Below, piece by piece: positions 15,121 through 20,876 of a DNA stretch of 20,876 nt. Each line of letters starts with the position of its first letter. Position 1 is the first letter of the stretch. The DNA lies in contig JBBTWV010000045.1 of the NCBI GenBank assembly GCA_038062615.1, positions 1 to 20,876 on the forward strand. The letters are read 5' to 3'. The position numbers and the translations under genes were made by a program. Origin of the DNA: JBBTWV01 sp038062615. GTDB taxonomy: Bacteria; Patescibacteriota; Gracilibacteria; UBA1369; UM-FILTER-53-11. The notes under the pieces were generated by a model. That model made no database searches. It was not told the origin of the DNA and saw nothing but the letters and a program-made list of their open reading frames with translations.

Positions 15121-16317
15121 ATGGAGCGTTTTATATACTTTGACCATGCGGCGGCAACGCCCATGGATGCGCGAGTGTTTGAGGTAATGGAGCCGTATTT
15201 TATGGATGCTTATGCCAATCCTACGAGCATTTATAAATTTGCCCAAAAATCACGGAGTGCCATTGAGCGGGCTCGGGAAAAAATTGCAGAATTTTTGCAG
15301 ACGGAGCCGCGTGAAATTATTTTTACGAGCGGAGGAACGGAGAGTAACAATCTTTTTATTTTTGGTGCGGCAGAGGTGCTTCAAAAATATGGTCGGCATA
15401 TCATCACTTCTCAAATAGAACACGACTCGGTGATCGAGCCCTTAAAGAGGCTGGAGACAAAAGGTTTTGAGGTCACGTATTTGGATGTTGGCGAAGATGG
15501 TTTGGTAAAGGCACAGGATGTTAAAAAAGCTTTGCGGGACGATACTATTTTGGTGACGATTATGTTTGCCAATAATGAAATTGGAACGATCCAGCCGATT
15601 GCTGAGATTGGAGAAGTTATTGCCGAATTCCGTAAAACCAAAAAAGTGACCTCCACAGAACATCATCTCTATCCTTATTTTCATACGGATGCCTGCCAAG
15701 CTGCGCCCTATTTAGATATTTCTGTAAAGCCCCTTGGCATTGATGCGATGACTCTGAACGGGGGAAAAATTTATGGCCCCAAAGGCGTTGGTGCTCTGTT
15801 TATAAAAACTGGGACGCCCATTATGCCGCAACTTTTTGGCGGCGGGCAGGAGCATCGCATGAGAGCGGGAACAGAAAATGTGGCAGGGATTGTGGGTTTT
15901 GGGCGGGCGCTGGAGCTTGTTCAGTCGGCGCGTGTGGAAGAAAGCCAGAGGCTTCTTGTCCTTAGAGACAGACTTATAAATGGCTTGCTTCAGGCCATTC
16001 CTCGTTCGCGGGTGAATGGAGACCTTCACAAGCGGCTTCCCAATAATGTGAATGTTTCTTTTTACGGACTGGAAGGAGAAGCCATTCTGCTCCGCTTAGA
16101 TATGATCGGTGTGGCGGCTTCTGCAGGCTCGGCTTGCGCGGCGAGTTCGCTTGAGCCGTCGCATGTTATGCGCGCACTTGGTTTAAGTGACCAGTGGACG
16201 CACTCTGCTACCCGCTTTACTATGGGACATGGCAACACCCATGAAGAGGTGGATTTTGTTTTGAAAAATCTGCCTGGGATTATCAAGGAATTACGCGAAG
16301 TTTCGCCCTTCGCATAG
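15121..16317 (+). CDS. Cysteine desulfurase (NifS/IscS family, class V aminotransferase fold)
   Basis: This 398-aa PLP enzyme removes sulfur from cysteine as a persulfide for Fe-S clusters and thio-cofactors. FDHAAATPMD (7-16) is the family start, SGGTESNN lies at 70-77, His101 stacks on PLP, HTDACQA at 188-194 holds Asp190 and Gln193, Lys216 in LNGGKIYGPKG binds PLP, and Cys339 in SAGSACAASS is the catalytic cysteine. The residue before the PLP lysine is Gly, where the classical motif has His (SGHK). A short extra segment (about 172-187) lies before HTDACQA. Both traits recall desulfurases of CPR bacteria. No IscU/SufU gene is adjacent. It lies 29 nt before rny, which has its own -10 box. 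Confidence 0.92.
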   Translation: MERFIYFDHAAATPMDARVFEVMEPYFMDAYANPTSIYKFAQKSRSAIERAREKIAEFLQTEPREIIFTSGGTESNNLFIFGAAEVLQKYGRHIITSQIEHDSVIEPLKRLETKGFEVTYLDVGEDGLVKAQDVKKALRDDTILVTIMFANNEIGTIQPIAEIGEVIAEFRKTKKVTSTEHHLYPYFHTDACQAAPYLDISVKPLGIDAMTLNGGKIYGPKGVGALFIKTGTPIMPQLFGGGQEHRMRAGTENVAGIVGFGRALELVQSARVEESQRLLVLRDRLINGLLQAIPRSRVNGDLHKRLPNNVNVSFYGLEGEAILLRLDMIGVAASAGSACAASSLEPSHVMRALGLSDQWTHSATRFTMGHGNTHEEVDFVLKNLPGIIKELREVSPFA

Positions 16318-16332
16318 GCCCCTTCGACCCTG

Positions 16333-16338
16333 TATAAT
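16333..16338 (+). promoter_or_regulatory. -10 box of the rny gene
   Basis: A perfect TATAAT lies 8 nt before the ATG at 16347. TTCGCA (16309-16314, 18 nt upstream) is a possible -35, lying at the end of the desulfurase gene. The short distance again implies a leaderless message. Confidence 0.5.
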
Positions 16339-16346
16339 GTCCTTAT

Positions 16347-17870
16347 ATGAATCCTGTAGATCTTCTTTTGATTGTGGGCGCGACTGTTTTGGGAATTATT
16401 GTAGGCCGTTTTATCATCGGTCAAAAAAAGTTTGATGAACGCGACATCCTTCAGCGTGCGGAAAAACTGGTGGCGCATGCACAGCATGAGGCCAAGGAGT
16501 CTTTGGTGCAGGCTAAAGAACGTGCCATTGCCAAAAAAAAGCAGTTTGAAATGGAGCAAGCCGAATTCACAGCCCAGATGGATAAAATGGAAAAAATGAT
16601 GGACGGTAAGATTCTCTCTTTGCAAAAACGCGAAGCCAAGATTTCAGATATGCAAAAAGTGCTTAAGGGCGAAGAAGCAGTTTTGGAATCGCTGCGAGCC
16701 CAGACTCATGAATCTAAAAAAAATGTTAATGAAAAACTCATGCAGATGACGGGTATTCCTGGGGATAAAATCAAAGATGAGCTTTTTAAAGATTATGAAA
16801 ACGAGTTTCAGCAAGATGCGGAGCTCCGTTTGCAGCGTCATGTTCAGTGGGCAGAAGAAGGCGCCATCCGCGATGCGCGAAACGTTTTGGCCGAAGCCAT
16901 GTATCGCTACGGCGCGGAGACGTCGCTGGAAAGCGAAGAAGGTTTTGTCACCGTTTCGCGCGATGAGTTTAAGGGTCGCATTGTGGGCCGGGGCGGCCAC
17001 ATTATTGCCCTTTTTGAAGAGCTTTTTGGGGTAGATGTGATTTTTAATGACGAACCCAACATTATTATTGTGAGTTGTTTTAACTTAGTGCATCGTGAGG
17101 TTGCCAAGCAGGCGCTTATGCGTTTGATGCGCGAGAAAAATATTACGGAAGAAATTGTGGCTCGCGTGAAGCCGTTAGCAGAGCAGGACGTCCAAAAAAT
17201 TCTTAGGCGCGAAGGCGAAGCGGCTCTTAAAAAATTGAATATCACCAATATGCCTCCGGATTTTGCAGAACTTGTTGGGCGACTCCGGTTCCGCACAAGT
17301 TATGGCCAAAATATTATGACGCACTGCTTTGAGGTTGGTTATTTTGCCAAACTCCTTGCCGGCGAAATTGGTGCCGATACGCATGTCGCTTTCTTGGGGG
17401 GATTTTTCCATGATATTGGAAAGGCCATTGATCAGGAAGTTGGCGGCTCGCACGACGTGCTCTCTAAGGAAATTTTGGAAAAATATGGTTTTTCTTGGGA
17501 GATTACTCACGCGGCTTGGACTCATCATAATGCCATTCCGCAAGAAACCGTGGAGGCGCGAATTGTGCAGGCAGCAGATGCCATTTCGGCTGGCCGTCCG
17601 GGAGCACGCGCAGAATCGGTGGAGCGCTATTTGGCTAAAATTAAAGATCTCCAAGAGACGGCTTTTTCTTTTGCCGGAGTAAAAAAAGCTTTTGCCATTA
17701 ATGCTGGACGCGAGGTCCGCGTGGTGGTGGACCCCGATAAAGTTGATGATGCGGGAGTAACATCACTTGCTGGAAATATTGCCGCGAAGGTTCAAGAAAA
17801 GGGTGGATACCCGGGAAAAATTAAAGTCACTACGATTCGTCTTACCAAGGCTACGGATTATGCACGATAA
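16347..17870 (+). CDS. rny: Ribonuclease Y
   Basis: This 507-aa membrane-tethered endoribonuclease starts mRNA decay in many bacteria. An N-terminal helix spans about residues 4-23, then a long coiled coil rich in Lys, Glu, Gln and Met (about 30-170). A KH domain at about 200-265 has its GxxG loop in GRIVGRGGHII. The HD domain shows His327 (HCFEV), His355-Asp356 in FFHDIGKAID, His393-His394 and Asp411 (QAADAIS), so the metal site looks complete. The canonical KH loop is GREGRNIR; here it is GRGGHIIA, which may change RNA contacts. Length is close to the family norm of about 520. It overlaps the following flavoprotein gene by 11 nt, suggesting one transcript. Confidence 0.93.
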   Translation: MNPVDLLLIVGATVLGIIVGRFIIGQKKFDERDILQRAEKLVAHAQHEAKESLVQAKERAIAKKKQFEMEQAEFTAQMDKMEKMMDGKILSLQKREAKISDMQKVLKGEEAVLESLRAQTHESKKNVNEKLMQMTGIPGDKIKDELFKDYENEFQQDAELRLQRHVQWAEEGAIRDARNVLAEAMYRYGAETSLESEEGFVTVSRDEFKGRIVGRGGHIIALFEELFGVDVIFNDEPNIIIVSCFNLVHREVAKQALMRLMREKNITEEIVARVKPLAEQDVQKILRREGEAALKKLNITNMPPDFAELVGRLRFRTSYGQNIMTHCFEVGYFAKLLAGEIGADTHVAFLGGFFHDIGKAIDQEVGGSHDVLSKEILEKYGFSWEITHAAWTHHNAIPQETVEARIVQAADAISAGRPGARAESVERYLAKIKDLQETAFSFAGVKKAFAINAGREVRVVVDPDKVDDAGVTSLAGNIAAKVQEKGGYPGKIKVTTIRLTKATDYAR

Positions 17871-18795
17871 AAATTATGACGTCATTGTTATCGGCGCCGG
17901 GCCGGCAGGCTGGGGCGCCGCTGTTTATACCGCCCGCGCAGGTTTAAAGACGGTTGTTTTTGGGCTTTTGGCTCAGTCGAACTTATATAAAGCGCATGTT
18001 GTAGAAAATTATTTTGGATTCCCGTCCATTTCTGGTCCTAATCTTATGGAAGAGGGCAAAAAACAGGCGCTGCGTTTTGGTGCGGAGTTTGTGGAGCGTG
18101 AAGTGGTCGCTTTAAAAAGAAGCGACGGCGGGATTGTTAGCGCGACAGATACCGATCAAAATCATTACACGGCAAAGGCCATAATTATCTGCTCTGGATT
18201 AGGATTTAAGCCGTCGGGCATTAAAAATGAACAGCCGCTTATTGGGAAAGGCGTTTCTTTTTGTGCCACATGCGATGGATTTTTCTTTAAAGGTAAAAAT
18301 ATTGCGGTCATTGGACATGGGCATTTTGCCGGAGAGGAAGCGCTGGCACTTTTAGCGTACACGCCGAATGTCTCTATATTAAGCCACAGAAAGGAATTTT
18401 CTTTTTCGGAAAAAATTCAGGAAGGCCTACAGAAGGGTGGCATAAAACTCATAAAAACGCCGCGCATAAAAGAATTTATTGGCGCCACAAAACTTGAAAA
18501 ATTAAAGTTTGCGGATGATACGGAGATGGTTTTTGATGGAGCATTTTTGGCACTGGGAATTGCCACCGCCGGAGACTTTGCCAACAAGCTGGGAATTTTA
18601 CGCACGGGTCCGCAGAATGCTTTTTTGGTCGCCGATCCGCGCACAGGTAAGACCAACATCCCAGGCGTCTATGCTGCCGGAGACTGCACCGGCGGCAACG
18701 CGCAGGCTGCCAAAAGCGCCGGCGAAGGATGCAATGCGGCGATGAGTGTCATTAAGGAGCTTAAAGGAGTTGCGGCGTATGTGGACTATTCGTGA
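17860..18795 (+). CDS. Thioredoxin-reductase-like flavoprotein
   Basis: A 311-aa protein of normal thioredoxin reductase length. The FAD motif GAGPAG is at 12-17, the redox-active CATC at 135-138 (CATCDG), a second nucleotide-binding loop GHGHFA at 152-157, and the C-terminal FAD motif at GVYAAGDCTGG (269-279). In the classical enzyme the NADPH 2'-phosphate is held by HRRxxxR. Here the segment is HRKEFSF (176-182), with Lys178 and Ser181 replacing two arginines, so NADPH use is doubtful. ATG 17860 is chosen because it begins directly before the FAD-binding strand; an earlier in-frame start at 17767 lies deep in rny. It overlaps rny by 11 nt in another frame. It is not lipoamide dehydrogenase, which has a different disulfide motif. 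The likely role is thiol redox balance in the cytoplasm. Confidence 0.88.
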   Translation: MHDKNYDVIVIGAGPAGWGAAVYTARAGLKTVVFGLLAQSNLYKAHVVENYFGFPSISGPNLMEEGKKQALRFGAEFVEREVVALKRSDGGIVSATDTDQNHYTAKAIIICSGLGFKPSGIKNEQPLIGKGVSFCATCDGFFFKGKNIAVIGHGHFAGEEALALLAYTPNVSILSHRKEFSFSEKIQEGLQKGGIKLIKTPRIKEFIGATKLEKLKFADDTEMVFDGAFLALGIATAGDFANKLGILRTGPQNAFLVADPRTGKTNIPGVYAAGDCTGGNAQAAKSAGEGCNAAMSVIKELKGVAAYVDYS

Positions 18796-18949
18796 ATACC
18801 TTTATTCGTTGCATATATTGCAAGTTGTGTGAAACGCATGTTTTTCTTTTTGGCTTCGCCAAGCTCTTAAAAAGAATCCGATTTTGTTTTTTATTTATTT
18901 TTAGAGGGGAAACAAAGTGTACTCCGCTCGCTTCGAATGCTTTACGATA
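18796..18949. other. 154-nt AT-rich gap without a gene
   Basis: This is the longest gene-free stretch in the window. It holds two small inverted repeats (TTGCA/TGCAA at 18809-18823 and TTGGC/GCCAA at 18850-18862) and several T- or A-rich runs. Neither hairpin is followed by a proper U-run on either strand. It separates convergent genes and may mark the left edge of the accessory segment. Confidence 0.4.
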
Positions 18950-19888
18950 CTAAACTTCAACAGCCTTTGGCCAATAACCAGCAAAAGCTGACGAGGCTTC
19001 ATCGTAATTTTCAGAGTAGTTCATTTCAGACCGTTGTCCCGAAGAAATAGCATTGACGTTTGGCACATTTCTTAAATATTCATTCTCGCCGATTATCCAT
19101 CGATCATGAACATCTCTTATCTCACGGCTATCGATAGTCGCCCATATAACATGAATGCCCTTATTATTCATCTCACACTTGAATCGTCTGTATTCCTTCT
19201 TTGCATCGGCACTTAAATTCTTATCATGCAAATCAAGAGAAAGAATGCGAATTTCTTTAATTTTATTGGCGTCAGCAACAGCCCACAGCCACTCAAGAGC
19301 CTCTTTCTGGAAATGTTTATCCAGCCAATATATTGACCCCTCACATTCACCAAGAATACGCTTTACCCAAATGATATTAGAGAAAGGTCTTGATGGATCA
19401 ATAAAAACATTCTTTGGCACAGCAGGAGTATCGGGCGAGACAAGTATTTTTAACTGGCGCACTTTTTTCTGATAGCTAACTATACCTGTGTAATTGAGTA
19501 AATCTAAAAAATGCGTCAGGGGCTCACTAGAATCGTAAAACCAAAAGCCCGTTGTTTTAAGGACCGTAAGGACTTGAGCGATAGTGATCTTGGCAACACC
19601 CCATAGATACTGCTGCACAGCAACCGTTGGAGGGAAGGCGAGCAAAAGTTGACGCAGGATATTCATATATTCGCCATCACAACGAATGTACAATGATTCA
19701 AAAATAGCTTTACCAGCTTCCGTTAACTCTCCGGGGGCAGAAATGCTAAACACCCCAATGTCTTCCCAGCACTGGTAATCGTCTCCTAGCTGAACATGAT
19801 TTATGGAGCCATCTTCTCCAGCAGTTTTTATGTGGACAAGCATTTTCTTCCAGTTGCTCTGTGGTAGCATTGCTGTTTTTTCCTGCAT
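18950..19888 (-). CDS. Putative PLD-like domain protein of an accessory module
   Basis: A 312-aa soluble protein. The N-terminal half has a helical stretch (about 72-112) that may be a winged helix. The C-terminal half looks like a single phospholipase-D-type alpha/beta domain: YWLDKHFQKEALEWLW (187-202) fits the strand-turn-helix that opens such domains, IRILSLD (213-219) is a core strand, and VHDRWIIG (260-267) resembles the HxK/HDR strand that carries the catalytic His (His261). The usual HxKx4D motif is not complete, so nuclease or lipase activity is unproven. Its ATG overlaps the upstream stop by 1 nt (TAATG), showing coupling. A second ATG at 19870 has AGGAA 9 nt upstream, the only fair Shine-Dalgarno-like site seen here, and could be the real start. 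Confidence 0.62.
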   Translation of the reverse strand: MQEKTAMLPQSNWKKMLVHIKTAGEDGSINHVQLGDDYQCWEDIGVFSISAPGELTEAGKAIFESLYIRCDGEYMNILRQLLLAFPPTVAVQQYLWGVAKITIAQVLTVLKTTGFWFYDSSEPLTHFLDLLNYTGIVSYQKKVRQLKILVSPDTPAVPKNVFIDPSRPFSNIIWVKRILGECEGSIYWLDKHFQKEALEWLWAVADANKIKEIRILSLDLHDKNLSADAKKEYRRFKCEMNNKGIHVIWATIDSREIRDVHDRWIIGENEYLRNVPNVNAISSGQRSEMNYSENYDEASSAFAGYWPKAVEV

Positions 19889-20514
19889 TATTTAGATTTT
19901 TTAGCGATAGCTTCCTGAACCACTTTCTCAAGATCTTCAAGAGCTTTTATATAAGCTGGGTTTGTCTGTAAGTAAAAAGCAACATCCAGGGGATAAGACA
20001 CAATCGCCCCACTCGGCAACGGAACACTGTGAGCTCCTAACGGATGGTGTTCTACTTTCGGTTTTGATTGTTCAAGTGATTCACCCTGATTTTCGGTCTT
20101 CGTTACAACTTCTTCGCTTATTCTTTTTGGTACCACGGCAAGTGAGGATACAAGAACTCCATTCTCATAAATTCCAGCAAATTCGACAGAGTCCTTAAAG
20201 GTCTGAACAGCTTTATTTGCAACTTTACTACTAATTTTGTGTTTGCGAATAAGAACACTGCTTAGAGTGGAAGGTATAGCACGGCCTTTATATTCCTCTA
20301 CTAAGGCATTGAAAAGCTTTGGCTTCATGACAGCCTCAAGAATCGCATCTTTTTTCTCTTGTTCCGTTACAAAATGATGAATACGGCCTGCCAAATCGGA
20401 ATTTTTGTACACATTTCCATTCCTTTCCAGAAGACCATAATGAGCTAGCGCTGCTACTTTAGAGGCAGATGCACCACTAAGTGAATCATAGCCGATCGCC
20501 TTGGCAGCCGACAT
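19888..20514 (-). CDS. Winged-helix-like protein, first gene of the accessory pair
   Basis: A 208-aa soluble protein. Its first 45 residues (AKAIGYDSLSGASASKVAAL at 4-23, then HYGLLE at 25-30) follow a pattern I know from a widespread uncharacterised winged-helix-like family (AxAxGYxxxSGAxxxxLxALxxYGLLE), often found beside nucleases or transporters. The middle is helical; residues about 135-165 form a polar linker rich in Glu, Lys, Gln and Ser. The last 30 residues form a Lys/Glu-rich helix. It is translated with the PLD-like gene (TAATG overlap) and is divergent from the Fic gene, 18 nt between ATGs. DNA binding and regulation of the divergon are plausible but inferred. Confidence 0.62.
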   Translation of the reverse strand: MSAAKAIGYDSLSGASASKVAALAHYGLLERNGNVYKNSDLAGRIHHFVTEQEKKDAILEAVMKPKLFNALVEEYKGRAIPSTLSSVLIRKHKISSKVANKAVQTFKDSVEFAGIYENGVLVSSLAVVPKRISEEVVTKTENQGESLEQSKPKVEHHPLGAHSVPLPSGAIVSYPLDVAFYLQTNPAYIKALEDLEKVVQEAIAKKSK

Positions 20515-20529
20515 GACACTGACGTGTCA
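20514..20529. promoter_or_regulatory. 16-bp inverted repeat between divergent starts
   Basis: TGACAC and GTGTCA are perfect inverted arms around TGAC. The repeat fills nearly all of the 18 nt between the ATGs of the winged-helix-like gene (20514) and the fic gene (20533). This position suits an operator controlling both genes. It also contains TTGACA on the minus strand (20530-20525), but no -10 box fits it. Confidence 0.4.
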
Positions 20530-20532
20530 ACC

Positions 20533-20876
20533 ATGCCAAAAAACAGCAAAAAACGAACAAAACCATATTCTTCCCCGGATAATTTTTCAAAACGAATTAA
20601 AAATGTTCCTTCGGATATTGTTTCAAAGATTTCCAAAATTGACGAATTAAAGGGGCAATGGATAACCGGAGCTCGATTGAGTCCGCAAGTTTTAGGAAGG
20701 TTGAAACGATCGGTTTTAATTACTTCAACAGGTGCGTCTACCCGCATTGAAGGTGCACGGCTTTCTGACGAGGATATTGAAAAACTAATGCGTGGCATTA
20801 ATATCCAGAAATTTACCGATCGTGATAGACAAGAAGCAAAAAGTTATTATGAATTACTGGAAAATGTTTTTAATTC
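20533..20876 (+). CDS. Fic-family protein, N-terminal part (cut by window end)
   Basis: The first 114 residues are in the window, and the HPFxxGNGR catalytic motif of Fic enzymes, if present, lies beyond the edge. Fic proteins usually transfer AMP to Ser/Thr/Tyr of target proteins. STRIEG at 69-74 matches the inhibitory motif (S/T)xxxE(G/N), whose Glu blocks ATP binding. The flanking order is also typical of the self-inhibited Fic N-terminal region: WITGARLSPQVLGRL (43-57), LITSTGAS (62-69), then ARLSDEDIEKLMRG (75-88) and the helix FTDRDRQEAKSYYELLENV (94-112). The first 20 residues are Lys-rich. There is no Shine-Dalgarno sequence. It is divergent from the winged-helix-like/PLD-like pair across an inverted repeat. 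The identification rests on the N-terminal part only. Confidence 0.75.
   Translation, partial: MPKNSKKRTKPYSSPDNFSKRIKNVPSDIVSKISKIDELKGQWITGARLSPQVLGRLKRSVLITSTGASTRIEGARLSDEDIEKLMRGINIQKFTDRDRQEAKSYYELLENVFN

Noticed and set aside
16062..16625. A 187-codon open frame on the minus strand
   Set aside because: It runs across the end of the desulfurase gene and the start of rny, both well supported on the plus strand.
17860..18795. The flavoprotein as the missing E3 (lipoamide dehydrogenase) of the pdh complex
   Set aside because: It has the CATCDG motif and the short 311-aa length of thioredoxin reductase, not the N-terminal GGTCxNxGC disulfide and dimerisation domain of E3.
18809..18862. 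Two small hairpins in the gap after the flavoprotein gene
   Set aside because: Stems are only 5 bp and neither is followed by a U-run on either strand; no terminator or RNA gene is claimed.
20454..20798. A 114-codon open frame on the minus strand
   Set aside because: It is antisense to the Fic N-terminus, which has recognisable motifs, and overlaps the winged-helix-like gene.
1..20876. UGA read as glycine, as in some CPR lineages
   Set aside because: lipA, the flippase-like gene and the flavoprotein gene end in TGA at the expected lengths, and no intact gene needs TGA read through.
1..20876. tRNA, rRNA, CRISPR, riboswitch or insertion sequence
   Set aside because: Gene-free gaps are at most about 154 nt and show no cloverleaf, regular spacer-repeat pattern, transposase or terminal repeats.

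Overview
The window is a compact stretch of bacterial chromosome. It carries 18 protein-coding genes, one of them cut by the right edge, with almost no free intergenic DNA. No tRNA, rRNA, CRISPR array or insertion sequence was seen. TGA is used as an ordinary stop, so the standard bacterial code applies. Several traits fit a member of the Candidate Phyla Radiation (Patescibacteria): very short gaps, almost no Shine-Dalgarno sequences, -10 boxes lying only 6-15 nt before start codons, a cysteine desulfurase of the NGGKIYGPKG type, and a surface protein with a fibre-like C-terminus. This placement is an inference and the lineage cannot be narrowed from the window alone.

Left part (1-5734): a membrane-anchored, secreted Gly/Ala/Ser/Asn-rich surface protein comes first. 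Next is an unknown 230-aa protein made of two diverged repeats. Divergent from that is a 1227-aa protein that appears to join a degenerate GHKL-type ATPase region, a C-terminal transglutaminase-like domain and a final membrane anchor. The two divergent genes share a short promoter region containing a perfect 12-bp palindrome. This pair is the strongest candidate for an undescribed system.

Middle part (5780-10650, minus strand): a DEDDh exonuclease is followed by lipA-pdhA-pdhB-pdhC, which encode lipoyl synthase plus E1alpha, E1beta and E2 of a pyruvate (or related 2-oxoacid) dehydrogenase. No E3 and no octanoyl or lipoate transferase is present here. From 10674 to 14554 there is a two-repeat DoxX-type membrane protein. 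Convergent with it is a minus-strand operon of nucleotide-sugar dehydrogenase, flippase-like membrane protein and a small exported protein, ending in a probable intrinsic terminator.

Right part (14620-18795, plus strand): a four-helix membrane protein, a cysteine desulfurase, RNase Y, and a thioredoxin-reductase-like flavoprotein whose start overlaps the end of the RNase Y gene. The last segment (18950-20876) looks like accessory DNA. A minus-strand pair (a winged-helix-like protein and a PLD-like domain protein) is divergent from a Fic-family gene, with a 16-bp inverted repeat filling the 18-nt gap between their start codons.
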